Position numbers and translations under genes: made by a program. Shown piece after piece: positions 44,501 to 52,300 of a DNA stretch of 64,000 nt. Source of the stretch: Liolophura sinensis (Eukaryota; Mollusca; Polyplacophora; Chitonida; Chitonidae); the NCBI RefSeq assembly GCF_032854445.1, contig NC_088301.1, positions 32,102,402 to 32,166,401 of the forward strand, read 5' to 3'. Numbering within the stretch: the first letter of the stretch is position 1; every line of letters begins with the position of its first letter. The notes under the pieces were generated by a model. The model saw nothing but the letters and a program-made list of their open reading frames with translations, was not told the DNA's origin and searched no databases.

Positions 44501-46171
44501 TACAAGGTAACAAAAGTAGCCTGTTTGTGAATGCCATACAGTTTACCTTTTCTTATTATTCTATACTATTTTATCAACAGTTCAGTTGAAGCGTCTTTGG
44601 TTATTATCTGGAATACCTGAATTTGTCTATAAATGACCGATCTTCTTGGTATGTAGGACGGAAAATGTTCTCTTTTACTCATAGAATATAATCTGTTGAG
44701 TTCCATCAAATGTCTTGATATCATGGCAAAAACATGAGTTAGTTCATCAGTCTATCAAGAATTCATGTGGAATGTAATTTAGGACAGAATTATTTATTTA
44801 AGTAGGCTCTAAAGTAGGCGATTTCCTCTCAACACAATACTGGCCGCCGTCGAATGTGTAATATTCTTGAGTACCGCGTAAAACATCAATCAAATAAATA
44901 AATAAATAAATAATGGTTTGCGTTTATGGTTTTATGCTAATGATGGCAGCTATAACTGCTTGTCAAGTCAACCTGAGACACAGACATGAAATGCAAAGCC
45001 TTTATGCACGACATAAATACAAGACATCAGTACAAGACATTTATACTCAGTCAAAATCTCACGGAGTGTGACGTAGATGGTACGTATTACCTGATATAGC
45101 CATGTAGTCTAATTTAGGAACCGTAACGGACATTAACATACCAATCGTCAACCATAATGAACCTTGTAGGTCAATGAGAGCAAAACAACTTTCAAAGCAA
45201 GGTTTAACACAAACCATCAAAAACTAAGAAGTGTTGAACCAGAGGAGCAGTTACCAGTACTCAACCTTATCAGAAAGATGTTATTATTTGCTGTATACAT
45301 ATAACAGAACTTCTTGAAAGAGGATTCAACAAACTTCAGAAAAAACTGTTCAGTCAACAAAATATAAGCGACATACAATGTATCTAGTTTGTCAGAGTTA
45401 AGGGACTTTGATCAAGCGTGGCTTAGTGGTTAGCGTGACTTTAGAGTATCACCTCCTGTGGTTATGAGGTCATTAAGCTTTTGCTGGCTTCCTGTCTCGT
45501 CGTATTTGTGAGAAGGTCTGAAAGCAACCTGCCGACGGTGGTGGTTCCCCCCCCCCCCCACCCACCCCCAGGCTCTATCCGGTTTTCTCCGCCCATAATG
45601 CTGACCGTATTCATATAAGTGAAATAAGTTTCTTAATGACTGTGCGGTTAAAGCCCGGACAGGGAGATTTCAGGTTTCAACCCAACTCTTGGCTATATAT
45701 ACATGTAAATTCACTTCGGGTGTTGCTTTAAGTTAGTAGGTTTGTTAGGTACCTGACAAAGAGCAGTGGTTTTCTACGAGCACTTCGATATCCTCCACTC
45801 CTATATACCTTAAATGACCAAAACTTTCGCCCATTACTAAGTTGCTCATTTGTCCAGAGTCTGTGAGTTCTATTGATTTTAGAAAGGTAATTTGAGAGAT
45901 GTTTGGAAGGTAGGATGATATCCTACTGGGAAATTGTAAATTTTAGCAGCAGAAGTAATATCTCATTTATTTACCTCCAAAATTGCTCTTTTGTGGTCGA
46001 ATTTTTAGGCTATTTAGAGTAGCTGAGCAAAAGTAAACTTATTGCGTTTAATACAAATCAGTTAAGATTTGGATTTACATGTTTTCACTTACCTTTGCAT
46101 TCAGGTAAAGCTATGGTCACCAGGAAAAAAAAAATCCACCAAAGTTTCTTACAGTCATGGTAGAAAGGCAT
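32413..46171 (-). CDS. Secreted single-domain C-type lectin, four exons, about 181 aa
   Basis: Exons in transcription order: 46171-46093, 44371-44209, 33449-33331, 32597-32413. Phases match at each join (1, 2, 1). The product has an N-terminal hydrophobic signal (residues 1 to about 23) and a single CTLD from Cys30 to about residue 169, the usual size of a secreted invertebrate lectin. It ends at TAA 32413-32415; a canonical gtgagt at 32450 inside the last exon could instead splice on to unseen exons. There is no EPN/QPD, so glycan binding by the classical calcium site is unlikely. The intron at the first CTLD junction is phase 2 at the same place as in the CTLD-TSP1-PAN gene upstream, implying paralogy. 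Confidence 0.75.
32760..32942 (+). repeat. SINE family A, 5'-truncated
   Basis: CCCAGCTCACGCTGGCTTCC, GATACTACTGGCCGCCGTCG, TATAAGTAAAATATTCTTGA, GTATGTCGTAAAACATCAAT, then AAATAAATGAATAAATAAA. It lies in intron 3 of the single-domain lectin. Confidence 0.85.
32985..33080 (+). repeat. Local duplicated segment, copy c (diverged)
   Basis: ACTGGCATCTGATCA, AATCGGTGAAGTTAAGCAAC, TTTACCTCAATATGGGTTAT and ATTCTAATTGTTGATG align with the 22900-23115 segment (GGCAAATGGTCA, AACCGGTGAAAT, TTTACCTCAGTCAGGG, ATTCTAACTGTTTATG). Confidence 0.5.
33331..33449 (-). CDS. CTLD exon 2 of the single-domain lectin
   Basis: The acceptor is cctttcgttgcag and the donor GCAG|gtaaac (phase 1). It encodes DNVDPPIHSAWLYLSDKD, then RFEWLDGSDLDYENWENA, the WIGL-like and W-x-DG-(x)n-Y-x-NW landmarks. 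Where EPN/QPD would follow, it does not. Confidence 0.82.
33603..34682 (+). repeat. 65-bp minisatellite, about 16.5 copies, with 260-bp higher order
   Basis: The unit begins GACCATGATTGACGAGGATT and continues ACACAACAATGCATCCAGGC, GAAGCGGAGATATAAGTATG, GGTTT. A distinctive AAGTTGAGATACAAGT-type variant recurs at about 33840, 34100 and 34360, i.e. every fourth unit. The minus-strand 60-residue ORFs are frame shadows of the unit. It lies in the large lectin intron just upstream (in transcription sense) of exon 33331-33449. Confidence 0.95.
34880..35075 (-). repeat. Unclassified dispersed repeat rich in GTGTAC, copy 2 (inverted)
   Basis: Inverted relative to 29100-29335 (shared GTGTACAC, TATGTACCTACATC and CACACGTGTACAAAACGGTA type blocks). 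Confidence 0.5.
35085..35192 (+). repeat. 18-bp repeat, about 5-6 copies
   Basis: The unit is AAATACACATTTATAACA with minor variants. Confidence 0.8.
35300..35770 (+). repeat. 40-bp minisatellite with ATCGAT core, followed by an imperfect hairpin
   Basis: 35305-35500 carries about five units of AGGGCTCGATATAATCGATT followed by GTGAAGCCAACTGCCAGTTG. After it, 35605-35650 (ACTGGCAGGTAGCCTGACAA, TCGAATATCGACTCCTGGA) and 35685-35735 are imperfect reverse complements, able to fold. Confidence 0.7.
35985..36175 (+). repeat. SINE-like element, family B
   Basis: AGGTTCGAATCGAGG is a good B-box-like match. TTGGCTTCCTGCGGGCC, CCCGTTTTCTCCACCC and ACTTAACAACCGACATATAA follow, then TTGAGTATGGTGTAGCACCA. 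Confidence 0.65.
36251..37680 (+). repeat. 110-bp satellite-like array, 13 near-identical copies
   Basis: The unit starts ATAAACATGGAGCTTAACAA and ends GATCAGATACCTTTAATTAC; the period is exactly 110 bp across the array. Copies differ only at a few sites (ATATAAAA/ATATCAAA, GGTGACC/GGTGGCC, AATTGC/AATTAC). Copies 4 and 11 share the rare GGTGGCC. The homogeneity means recent amplification or ongoing conversion. It abuts the LINE nest at 37.8 kb. Confidence 0.97.
37785..37874 (+). pseudogene. Reverse-transcriptase pseudogene, left part of an interrupted copy
   Basis: The plus strand reads GIIKPVYKKGDRS, a stop, then PDNYRAITL, the standard RT segment with the NYR motif between fingers and palm. 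It stops at ACTT (37871-37874), where the 4.7 kb LINE begins. The frame resumes at 42577 with LISCIGK, which is what follows in such RTs. Confidence 0.75.
38117..40555 (-). CDS. LINE reverse transcriptase (ORF2 C-terminal part, 812 codons open)
   Basis: RNA-directed DNA polymerase for target-primed reverse transcription. Landmarks by residue of the open frame: SGPDG at 184-188, VFKKGD at 230-235 with NYRPV at 241-245, FLDVSKAFDKV at 311-321, GVPQGSVLGPLLF at 369-381 and the catalytic FADD at 399-402. Thumb and connection follow. The C terminus has a Cys/His cluster (CHKCNYKCENSHHFLIEC) like the C-terminal zinc-finger of Jockey and CR1-group elements. The first Met is not a true start: the frame continues from the endonuclease across a frameshift at about 40575. 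Confidence 0.93.
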   Translation of the reverse strand: MYAWSNLFLSCCKEAIPNKEITVRPRDKPWMTNDVRYKLRIRNRCFKKYKRSKNEKDKFRFYIARREANTAKREAIRRYATRLKTKLSDPNLDTKTYWSSMKSMLGSKAKPPIPPLLVNGKNVSSDIDKANAFCAFFASHSDLPSPVPDLPDFSFVTTTRLNSIQITEKEVCQCLSSLNTKKASGPDGISNFMLQSAAGSIAPSLTKLFNSSLQNGVFPSAWKRCRVCPVFKKGDRHCISNYRPVCLQPSISKVFEKVVYKHLYQYLTINNILTPHNAGFKSGDSTICQLTKIVHNIYKGLDNGNDMCLVFLDVSKAFDKVWHTGLLFKLRQMGIGGMLLAWINDYLSDRSIPVCLNGKESSSNPTYSGVPQGSVLGPLLFLIFINDINTNIECDINIFADDTSLLEEIKDLPVSETRLNRDLSKLASWANQWCVTFNALKTVYLLVSLKGNPSYPKLYLNGTEVKSVQSHKHLGIVLQHNGKWDEHIRNLVNKCNKKLSILNRCKKCLTRKCLKTLYFSQIRSTIEYGDILFDNCGIVLSQKLETIQRRAALLCSGGLRRTSYSKLLNELRWEPLYVRRRSHRILLFHKIINGLSPPYLKKLLPCGNEAVVSTYNLRNKHNIRLPKGRIQLYMSSFIPQTIKDWNSIPLHFRHDSLEKLKSHLKPSFVDSITISVLYDSFVTFSSILHCRMRMGLSALHADLFTNGLSDDQSCHKCNYKCENSHHFLIECPAYAAQRKHMFDRFTKTISPNAHLSIFLPHCSKHISNILLFGSNDLSLEDNKTIFCSVHKFIQDTRRFIHRTHQVVQTSSF
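40569..41057 (-). pseudogene. LINE endonuclease domain, C-terminal part (frameshifted)
   Basis: It encodes LLIFGDFNDRCTDWN, the GDFN motif of the APE-type endonuclease, then LNEPTRYTEDSAYLLDLMIT with the conserved T-R-x(n)-LDLM block, and LDHCTIYCKL with the catalytic D-H pair. It is in a different frame from both the N-terminal part (break near 40960) and the RT (break near 40575). Confidence 0.85.
40933..41754 (-). pseudogene. LINE ORF2 N-terminus: hydrophobic leader, 2A-like motif, endonuclease N-terminal part
   Basis: The segment FVCCKSRVHLIKLINLLN and a strongly hydrophobic LNYVLIVIIALLLRC stretch lead into GDIHKNPGPP. The endonuclease then starts NLRCCHFNARSLL with ICVTETWL (the catalytic E), DRDRHGGGVAIY and VAVCYRPP. 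The frame breaks before GDFN. The NPGP motif is discussed under findings. Confidence 0.85.
42577..44060 (+). pseudogene. Reverse-transcriptase pseudogene, right part of the interrupted copy
   Basis: Plus strand, with many frame breaks. LISCIGKIFTSILNAGLSNY, then QAQTGFRKRYATQDNIFTLY open it. A palm scrap with FRKAFDREW follows at about 42780. Near 43632 MLYGSEIWGFGNTEI and RVRLKFIKSILCLRKSTPN form the C-terminal part common to one LINE group. The catalytic block is lost. Older and of another type than the LINE that split it. Confidence 0.8.
44209..44371 (-). CDS. CTLD exon 1 of the single-domain lectin
   Basis: The acceptor is tacattatcaaag (weak pyrimidine tract) and the donor CCG|gtaatc (phase 2). 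It encodes QRCPGDFRGSLGWCYLL, then DFSTAETICATHNATLMTVH and SEVEQEILLKF. These are the first Cys pair, the helix A Cys and the L-x-T/S-V-H-S-E block that open most CTLDs. Confidence 0.85.
44815..44914 (+). repeat. SINE family A tail fragment
   Basis: ACACAATACTGGCCGCCGTC, GTGTAATATTCTTGAGTACC, GCGTAAAACATCAATC, then AAATAAATAAATAAATAAAT. In intron 1 of the single-domain lectin. Confidence 0.85.
45415..45640 (+). repeat. SINE family A, diverged, with C-rich expansion
   Basis: The head GTGGCTTAGTGGTTAGCGTG, TTTTGCTGGCTTCCTGTCTC, GAAGGTCTGAAAGCAACCTG, then an unusual run of C (45549-45559), CCATAATGCTGACC and TATAAGTGAAATAAG. Confidence 0.7.
45805..46030 (+). repeat. Dispersed repeat, copy 2 of 3 (unclassified)
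   Basis: TTTCGCCCATTACTAAGTTG, TCTATTGATTTTAGAAAGGT, ATGATATCCTACTGGGAAAT, TGTAAATTTTAG, then TGCTCTTTTGTGGTCGAAT. Same order as 7375-7605 and 50885-51115. It ends about 60 bp before the signal-peptide exon of the lectin. Confidence 0.65.
46093..46171 (-). CDS. Signal-peptide exon of the single-domain C-type lectin
   Basis: The minus-strand ATG at 46171 opens MPFYHDCKKLWWIFFFLVTI and ALPECK, a clear hydrophobic core, then gtaagt with one base left over (phase 1). It contains a run of ten T that could be miscounted in assembly. A second ATG at 46158 is out of frame and soon stops. Confidence 0.65.
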
Positions 46172-46982
46172 AATTGATCTTGCATTTCACTCAACAACTG
46201 AGAATTTAGTTAGGTTACCACTGACTGGTCCAGAGATCATGTCCAGTATATCCCCAAAAGTCCTCTTTTCAAATAATCCCGATCCTCGCAACACTGTTGG
46301 GGATTGGCCGCGCAAAGAACCCGGATGTCACGAAATTCTATCCGCGAGCCACGAAAACAGTAATATACACTGCCCAAAACATCCTTTTTTTTAAATCAGT
46401 TCTGTTTTCATTTTACATTAGGCCACATCACTCAATTTAAATCCACATCCATTTTAATACACTTCTGAAGAGAAAATCACTAATGTATTTACATCTCTTG
46501 TCGCATTTTTCTCCTTGTAGGGATACGCGCACATGATATAGCTCATGGCAGACCTGTGTTTCTCTTAACTTGCATGACTAAAACAGATTTATACACTCAG
46601 CTTAATATATGCCTACGGAAATTTGACCTACTGAGAGCTTTGTATCAATGTCATTGCAATTAAGTGCCAGTGTACAAAAGTGCTGCTAACTGGAAGCCGT
46701 CAAAAGCCTGTTTTGCTGTTTTCTATAGGAGTTATCTATTTCCGGTCTGCGGTATAAAGCCTCGTCAATCATAAAATGGTACTGCGTTGGTACTTATTAA
46801 GTTAGTGTATGTAGGCCCATGCTTGGTGTTTTACGTCCTATACAGTAGGTCAAAGTAAATGAGATAGGAGAAGTGGTCCAGTTAATTTCAGCAGACAATC
46901 AAACCTCCACGTATCTATCAGTTTATGAAAGGCAAACAAGAACAAAAGACCAGTATGAGTGCATTTCTTGTATTTAGACAGA

Positions 46983-47215
46983 CTGTCGCTGGTTCAGTCG
47001 CTAAAACGATGTTGTCGTCATAACCTATCGCCTCCTGGCCATTGTTCGTGAGCTCGAATCCAGCTTTTGTTGTGTTGTATCTGCGGCTTTACGGTGAGAG
47101 TTTGCAAAGGTACCTGGCGGAAGGTGGTGGTTCACACCGGGCACTCTGGTTTCCTCCATCCATGAACTTAATCGCCATCGTAGATATTTATTGATGTATT
47201 TGATTGTTCTTTAAA
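46983..47215 (+). repeat. SINE-like element, family B
   Basis: CTGGTTCAGTCGCTAAAACG, GTGAGCTCGAATCCAGC (B-box like), CCTGGCGGAAGGTGGTGGTT, CACTCTGGTTTCCTCCATCC. Nested in the 46789-48001 inverted-repeat element. Confidence 0.6.
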
Positions 47216-47494
47216 GTCACATTAAAAAATTCTCCTGATTCATTGTAAGATGGTGGTCATATTTATGAGCGGAGAAAACTAAGGGTAATGTAGCGCATAT
47301 AACTGTAACATGACGTCAGCGTTATTACGCCACACTCGGACCATGTGGTCTCAGAGCAATGTGTGCAGGCAGACACTGGTGTACAATAAACAAGCTTGTT
47401 TGACTGTATGATGTGATAGACATCACACACAGTAACCCGCTGTCCTTCGCCAGGTGCTTGACAAAACGTTCTCACTTACAACCACAGCCGGATA

Positions 47495-47670
47495 ATTACT
47501 TTTATTTATTTCATTTGAGTTTTACACCGAATTCAAGAATATTTCAACACTTATAGGATGGCAGTCAACATTATGGTGCGAGCGCCCGGGGAAACCCACG
47601 AGCACGTTGATGACAGACCTTCCCACGTGGGGAAGCATGGTGAAAGGCTCCTGTGCCTCACTGCGCTAAA
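47495..47670 (-). repeat. SINE family A 3' half, reverse orientation
   Basis: The plus strand reads TTTATTTATTTCATTTGAGT, TTTACACCGAATTCAAGAAT, ATTTCAACACTTATAGGATG, then ATTATGGTGCGAGCGCCCGG. Nested inside the inverted-repeat element. Confidence 0.75.
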
Positions 47671-48139
47671 TCGTTAGGCAAACCTCCCCGCTTCCCCGAA
47701 AAAAAGCCCCAATCTGGCATTTTTCGGTTAAAAATCATGCATAGGGCCTACGTTCACTTCTAGGCTTTATCTATCATAATTAGCAAATAAGATGAGATGG
47801 GGTCATGTTTATAATACGATATGGTCTCCTTATTAAATGAGATAGGCCGAGGCCAGGCATATCATATACTGATAGATACCTGGAAGTTTACTTGCCGGCT
47901 GAAATTAACTGGGCCACTTCTCCTATCTCATTTACTTTGACCTACTGTATAGGACGTAAAACCCCAATCGTGGGTCTACATACACTAACTTAATAAGTAC
48001 CTTATATGTGAATTCTTCAGCCTATATATGTTTGGCCCCATGATGAAATGCCGATATACATTTAAAGGGGCCCTTCATCAGATTAATATCAAATGAGGAA
48101 ATAGTAAGCGAGTGGGGGGGGGGGCTGTAGGCCTATATC

Positions 48140-48243
48140 TTTCTAAACTTTTCCACCTACACCACTATGTTCGCAGTCGTCGCATAATGGAAGTATTCTT
48201 GAGTACGGAGTAAAACACCAGTGAAATAATAAAATAAATACTT
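48140..48243 (+). repeat. SINE family A tail fragment
   Basis: CACCTACACCACTATGTTCG, ATAATGGAAGTATTCTTGAG, TACGGAGTAAAACACCAGTG, then AAATAATAAAATAAATA. Confidence 0.7.
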
Positions 48244-49210
48244 CAAATCACATGAAAATGCATGATGAATAAATTAAGTGGGGTGGTACTTAGGCCTATC
48301 ATGAATGTGGAGCACTGCGCGGCCGCTAAAACAACTCGGCCCAGCCAGAAGCTGTAGAATAATTTCCACAGTGGGAGCCTCCAGAGTCTGCCTAGACCCC
48401 GGAAGCTCAGACTTGAGTCCCTAGATTCCGGAGTCGAAAAAAAAGATTATGTAGTAAAAAAGACATCTGAGTTAAAAATTATTTTCCGTATTTTTCAAAA
48501 TGATGTGACTAAAGATATTTCCTATTTAGGGCCTATAACGTTTCTTTAAGAAAAACAACCAAGCAATAAGTAATATTTTTAGAGTTGAAATATAAAAATT
48601 TTCATCCTAAATTAAACTGCTGTTTTTCTGTCTCTAGTCCCCTTAGTGTTCTTGTCACATGGAACTAATGGATGTTGACCCAATAATACGCTGAATGGAT
48701 TCGTGACTAACCCTCGCCATTGATGTGCATTCAGGAAGTAAAATAGCGGGTGCAAACGGGTGCTTTGTAAAACCCTGCTATTACCGGTTGACATTCACAC
48801 ATGCGCACATTGATGCATAGCTCGCTACAAGAAGAAGGAAGACAACGTATCAATTTGCACACAGAAGACAATGGTCTTGATTGGCTGAAGTCGTTACGAA
48901 CTCTTGACTTCGGTATAACTTACCAGCATACAAGTTACTGAACTGATTCAAGAATAACTGTGCGAGGCACACAACGTGTGTGAAATACGTTATAACTGGA
49001 CGGGTCCATGTTCAGAGAAGTGCAGGGGAGACAAGTCGCACAGATTGTTCGTACTGATTTCCCTGGTTTACTCATGTAAATATGACCTAGTTGGAAAGAT
49101 TTGGACTGGGGTCGGAGTTTTATCAGTTGGTTCTAGTGAGTATATACATCCTGTAGCTGGAGTTGGAAGGCTGAATGACTGGGAAAAGTTTGTAAGTGTG
49201 TTGGGGTGAC
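48244..49210 (+). promoter_or_regulatory. Upstream region and probable 5' UTR of ceramide kinase
   Basis: It separates the minus-strand lectin from the plus-strand kinase. No TATA box or clear regulatory site was identified, and the transcription start cannot be placed. An ORF at 48976-49209 is in a different frame from the kinase start. Confidence 0.3.
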
Positions 49211-49331
49211 ATGGCGGACGGAGATGGCCCGGTGTTAGAGGCTTGGCTGACCTCGCCCAAAACCAGCGGTCGGAAAGTCGACGTGAATGTGATCCTTACC
49301 ACTGAGTGTATAACCTGGGCAACAGAGAACA
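49211..49331 (+). CDS. CERK: CERK exon 1, start codon and PH-like N-terminus
   Basis: ATG at 49211 in GACATGGCGG context. It encodes MADGDGPVLEAWLTSPKTSG, then KVDVNVILTTECITW. The donor is AACA|gtgagt, phase 1. The ATG is the first in this frame near the exon, and the following exons continue the PH-like fold. Confidence 0.85.
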
Positions 49332-52300
49332 GTGAGTACTACTACGACGTCACACGCCGGCTACAGCCGTGCTGCTCACAGCGGCCTGCTCCCGTGGTGT
49401 GGAGAATGAACTGGGGTGGGGGGGAGCTTGTTACTACTATGGTGGTGGGGTGGAAAAGTATATGAGGTGCACTTTGTCGTGGACGTCAGGTATTGTAAAG
49501 GTATGTTGTGAACCTCAGGGTCTCAACAACCAGATGTTCATTACATTTTTCTTTACAATACTAACAACCTGAGGCTCATTACATTTATCCTTAAAATACT
49601 AACAACGTGAGGCTCATTAAATTTAGGCTATCCTTGTAATATTAACAAGCTGATTTTCATTACATCTATCCTTTAAATACTAACTTACATTCATTACATC
49701 TATCCTTAAAATACTAACAACCTGAGGTTCATTACATCTATCCTTAAAATACTAACAACTTGAGGCTCATTACATTTATCCTTGTAATATTAACAACCTG
49801 AGACTCATTACATCTACCGTACGTTGGAATGTCTCCAGCAACCTGCGGATGGTCGCGCATTTCCCCCAGGCTCTGCCCGGTTTCCTTCCACCATAATGCT
49901 GCCCACCGTCATATAAGTGAACTATTCTTGAGTATGGCGTAAAACACCACTCAAATAAATAAATTTATCATTACATCTATCTTTAACATACTAACAACCT
50001 GAAGTTCATTACATTTATCCTTATAATAGCACCAACCTGAGATTCATTACATTTATCCTTGTACAACTAACAACCTGAGACTCATTATATCTATCCTTTA
50101 AATACTAACAACTTGAGGTTCATTACATTTATCCTTACAAAACTACCAGCCTGAGTTTCTGTACATTTATATTTATAATATTAACAACCTGAGACTCATT
50201 ATATCTATCCTTTAAATACTAACAACTTGAGGTTCATTACATTTATCCTTACAAAACTAACAGCCTGAGTTTCTGTACATTTATATTTATAATATTAACA
50301 ACCTGAGGCTCATTAAATTTATTCTTATAATACTGTATCTAATAGTATAATACTAATATCCAGTGCTTATACTAGCAGTAGCTAGTGGGAATTTCCCTTT
50401 TTCTCAGGTGGTAGAGTGTTGGACTTTGGCTGTTGAGACCCGAGTTCATTTCCTGGTGTGATCCATGTAGTGAAATCCTTCAACCATTACAATACTATCA
50501 ACCTGAGGTTCATTACATTTATCCTTATAATATTATCAACCTGTTTAGTACGACGTTAAACCCCAAGCAAACAGACATACATACTAACAACCTGAGTTAA
50601 TACATATATATTTATGACATAAGGATGTATAGTGATCAACCAACAGGTTGTCAGTATTATTAAGATATATAATGGAACCTCAGGCTGTGTACACTTATTA
50701 AGACCTGTAGCTATAATGTGTCATGGTCTTGAATGCAGTGAACCTGAGTGGGTTTTAAGGTGACAAATGTACATGTATGTAATGGTGCATGGATCACTTT
50801 GGTGGTTGTAACCACTGTAAGTCATGCAGTAAGTGTACCAGTGAAACATGACAATAACCGGATACAGTATACAGCTAGCATTTGTAACACCCTAAACCAC
50901 CCAAAGTTTCGTCCATGACTAACTTGCCCATATTTCCTGATTCGGAGAAATCTATTTATTTTAGAAACGTGTTTGAGGTTTGCTTGGAATATGGGATGAT
51001 ATTGAACTGGAAAATTGTAAGTTTTAGTCCCCAAAGGGAATGTTTTGTGACATTTATTTGCCTCTAAAAATGAACTTTTGTGGTTGAAATTTTAGTTCAT
51101 TTAGGGTATACCTATATATAAAAGACATAAAGTGTATACCAGTACTCTGGCTATGATTGCATGTGGTAGTCTAACTATACACACATAAAATGATATAATG
51201 AACTTAAGCAAAGCCTCACTGATTTATGCCATGTCCAAGCTATCTGATACCATACTGTATATGGTATTTATGACAGGGGTAATCTCATAATTGTGAGTGG
51301 ATACATTGTGCAGATTGCCATTCACAGTTGTATAGATGTTTGGCAGAGTATAATCAATTACGGTGGATTTGAATAAGTATACAGCAATTTGTTCCTGGTC
51401 TGAATAGAGCATTAAATCTGCCCTCTATAATGGGATACATCCGGCTGGAAATTGGACAATGGTATGTCAGCCACAAGTTTGCTATTGTTTCATATCTTCA
51501 GTCTTGCATAGCACCTTCATGTCTGGCTCTACTTTTATTTTGGTTTCAAAATAGGGCACTCACTGGCTCATTTGATTAAAAAATTTTTCTCGTCGCAGCT
51601 GACCCGTGAGTCTACCGTCTTGAATCCAGCTCTTGCTAGTTTCTGCATTAAGTCAGGGGTTTTCGGATAACTGGCAATGTTTGGTGATTTCCTCCAGGCG
51701 GTCTGGATTCCTCCTACCAAAAAATTCCCTTTGGAAGTGAAAAGAATTGAAAAGCATCTTGAGTATCAAAAAATCTAATGGATCTTAAGCTGAATGTTGG
51801 AATGAAATATGAAAAATTTGGTTGTTAATTTATGTATGTGAAGAAAATATGTTGATGTTCTCGTTTCAGGGAAACATAATGTAACGGTGAACTTGTGTGA
51901 CGTCTTGGTAGCGCGGTTCGTGGATGAGGCATCCCCAACTTCCCGTCATGAGGGGCATGCATCCCTGGTTATCCACTATGTCAAACATGTCACGCATAAA
52001 CACCGACGTAATCTTTCTCATCGCTGTGAGATTTTTCATGGATCAGCGTCAGTTTGCAAACAATGGAGGGATAAGCTAAATGATATCCTTCTCATGAAGT
52101 GTAAGTTACATTTTAAAAAATGTCAACAAAAAACAGGTAGTCTTCTTGACCAATCACAATAGGGTAAAATGTATCAAAAAATACCTTTAAATCCATTGAT
52201 ATGCATGTCGATCAGTGACCCGTCACAGAGGTGTTGTGTACCTATCAGTTTGATTGTTGACAAAATTGTTATGAAGATTTGTGTGTAATGTATGCATACT

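Larger units (their letters stand above)
46789..48001. mobile_element. Inverted-repeat element of about 1.2 kb (arms about 140 bp)
   Basis: The left arm 46789-46929 starts GGTACTTATTAAGTTAGTGT and contains TTACGTCCTATACAGTAGGT, CAAAGTAAATGAGATAGGAG and GTATCTATCAGT. The right arm 47866-48001 is its reverse complement with few mismatches, ending CTTAATAAGTACC. The interior carries a family B SINE and a reversed family A SINE and no transposase-like ORF. It is either a non-autonomous DNA transposon or foldback, or an inverted duplication. No clear target duplication was seen. Confidence 0.7.

Noticed and set aside
51887-52162. 91-codon ORF taken as an independent small gene
   Set aside because: It is CERK exon 2 running past its donor at 52100 into the intron.
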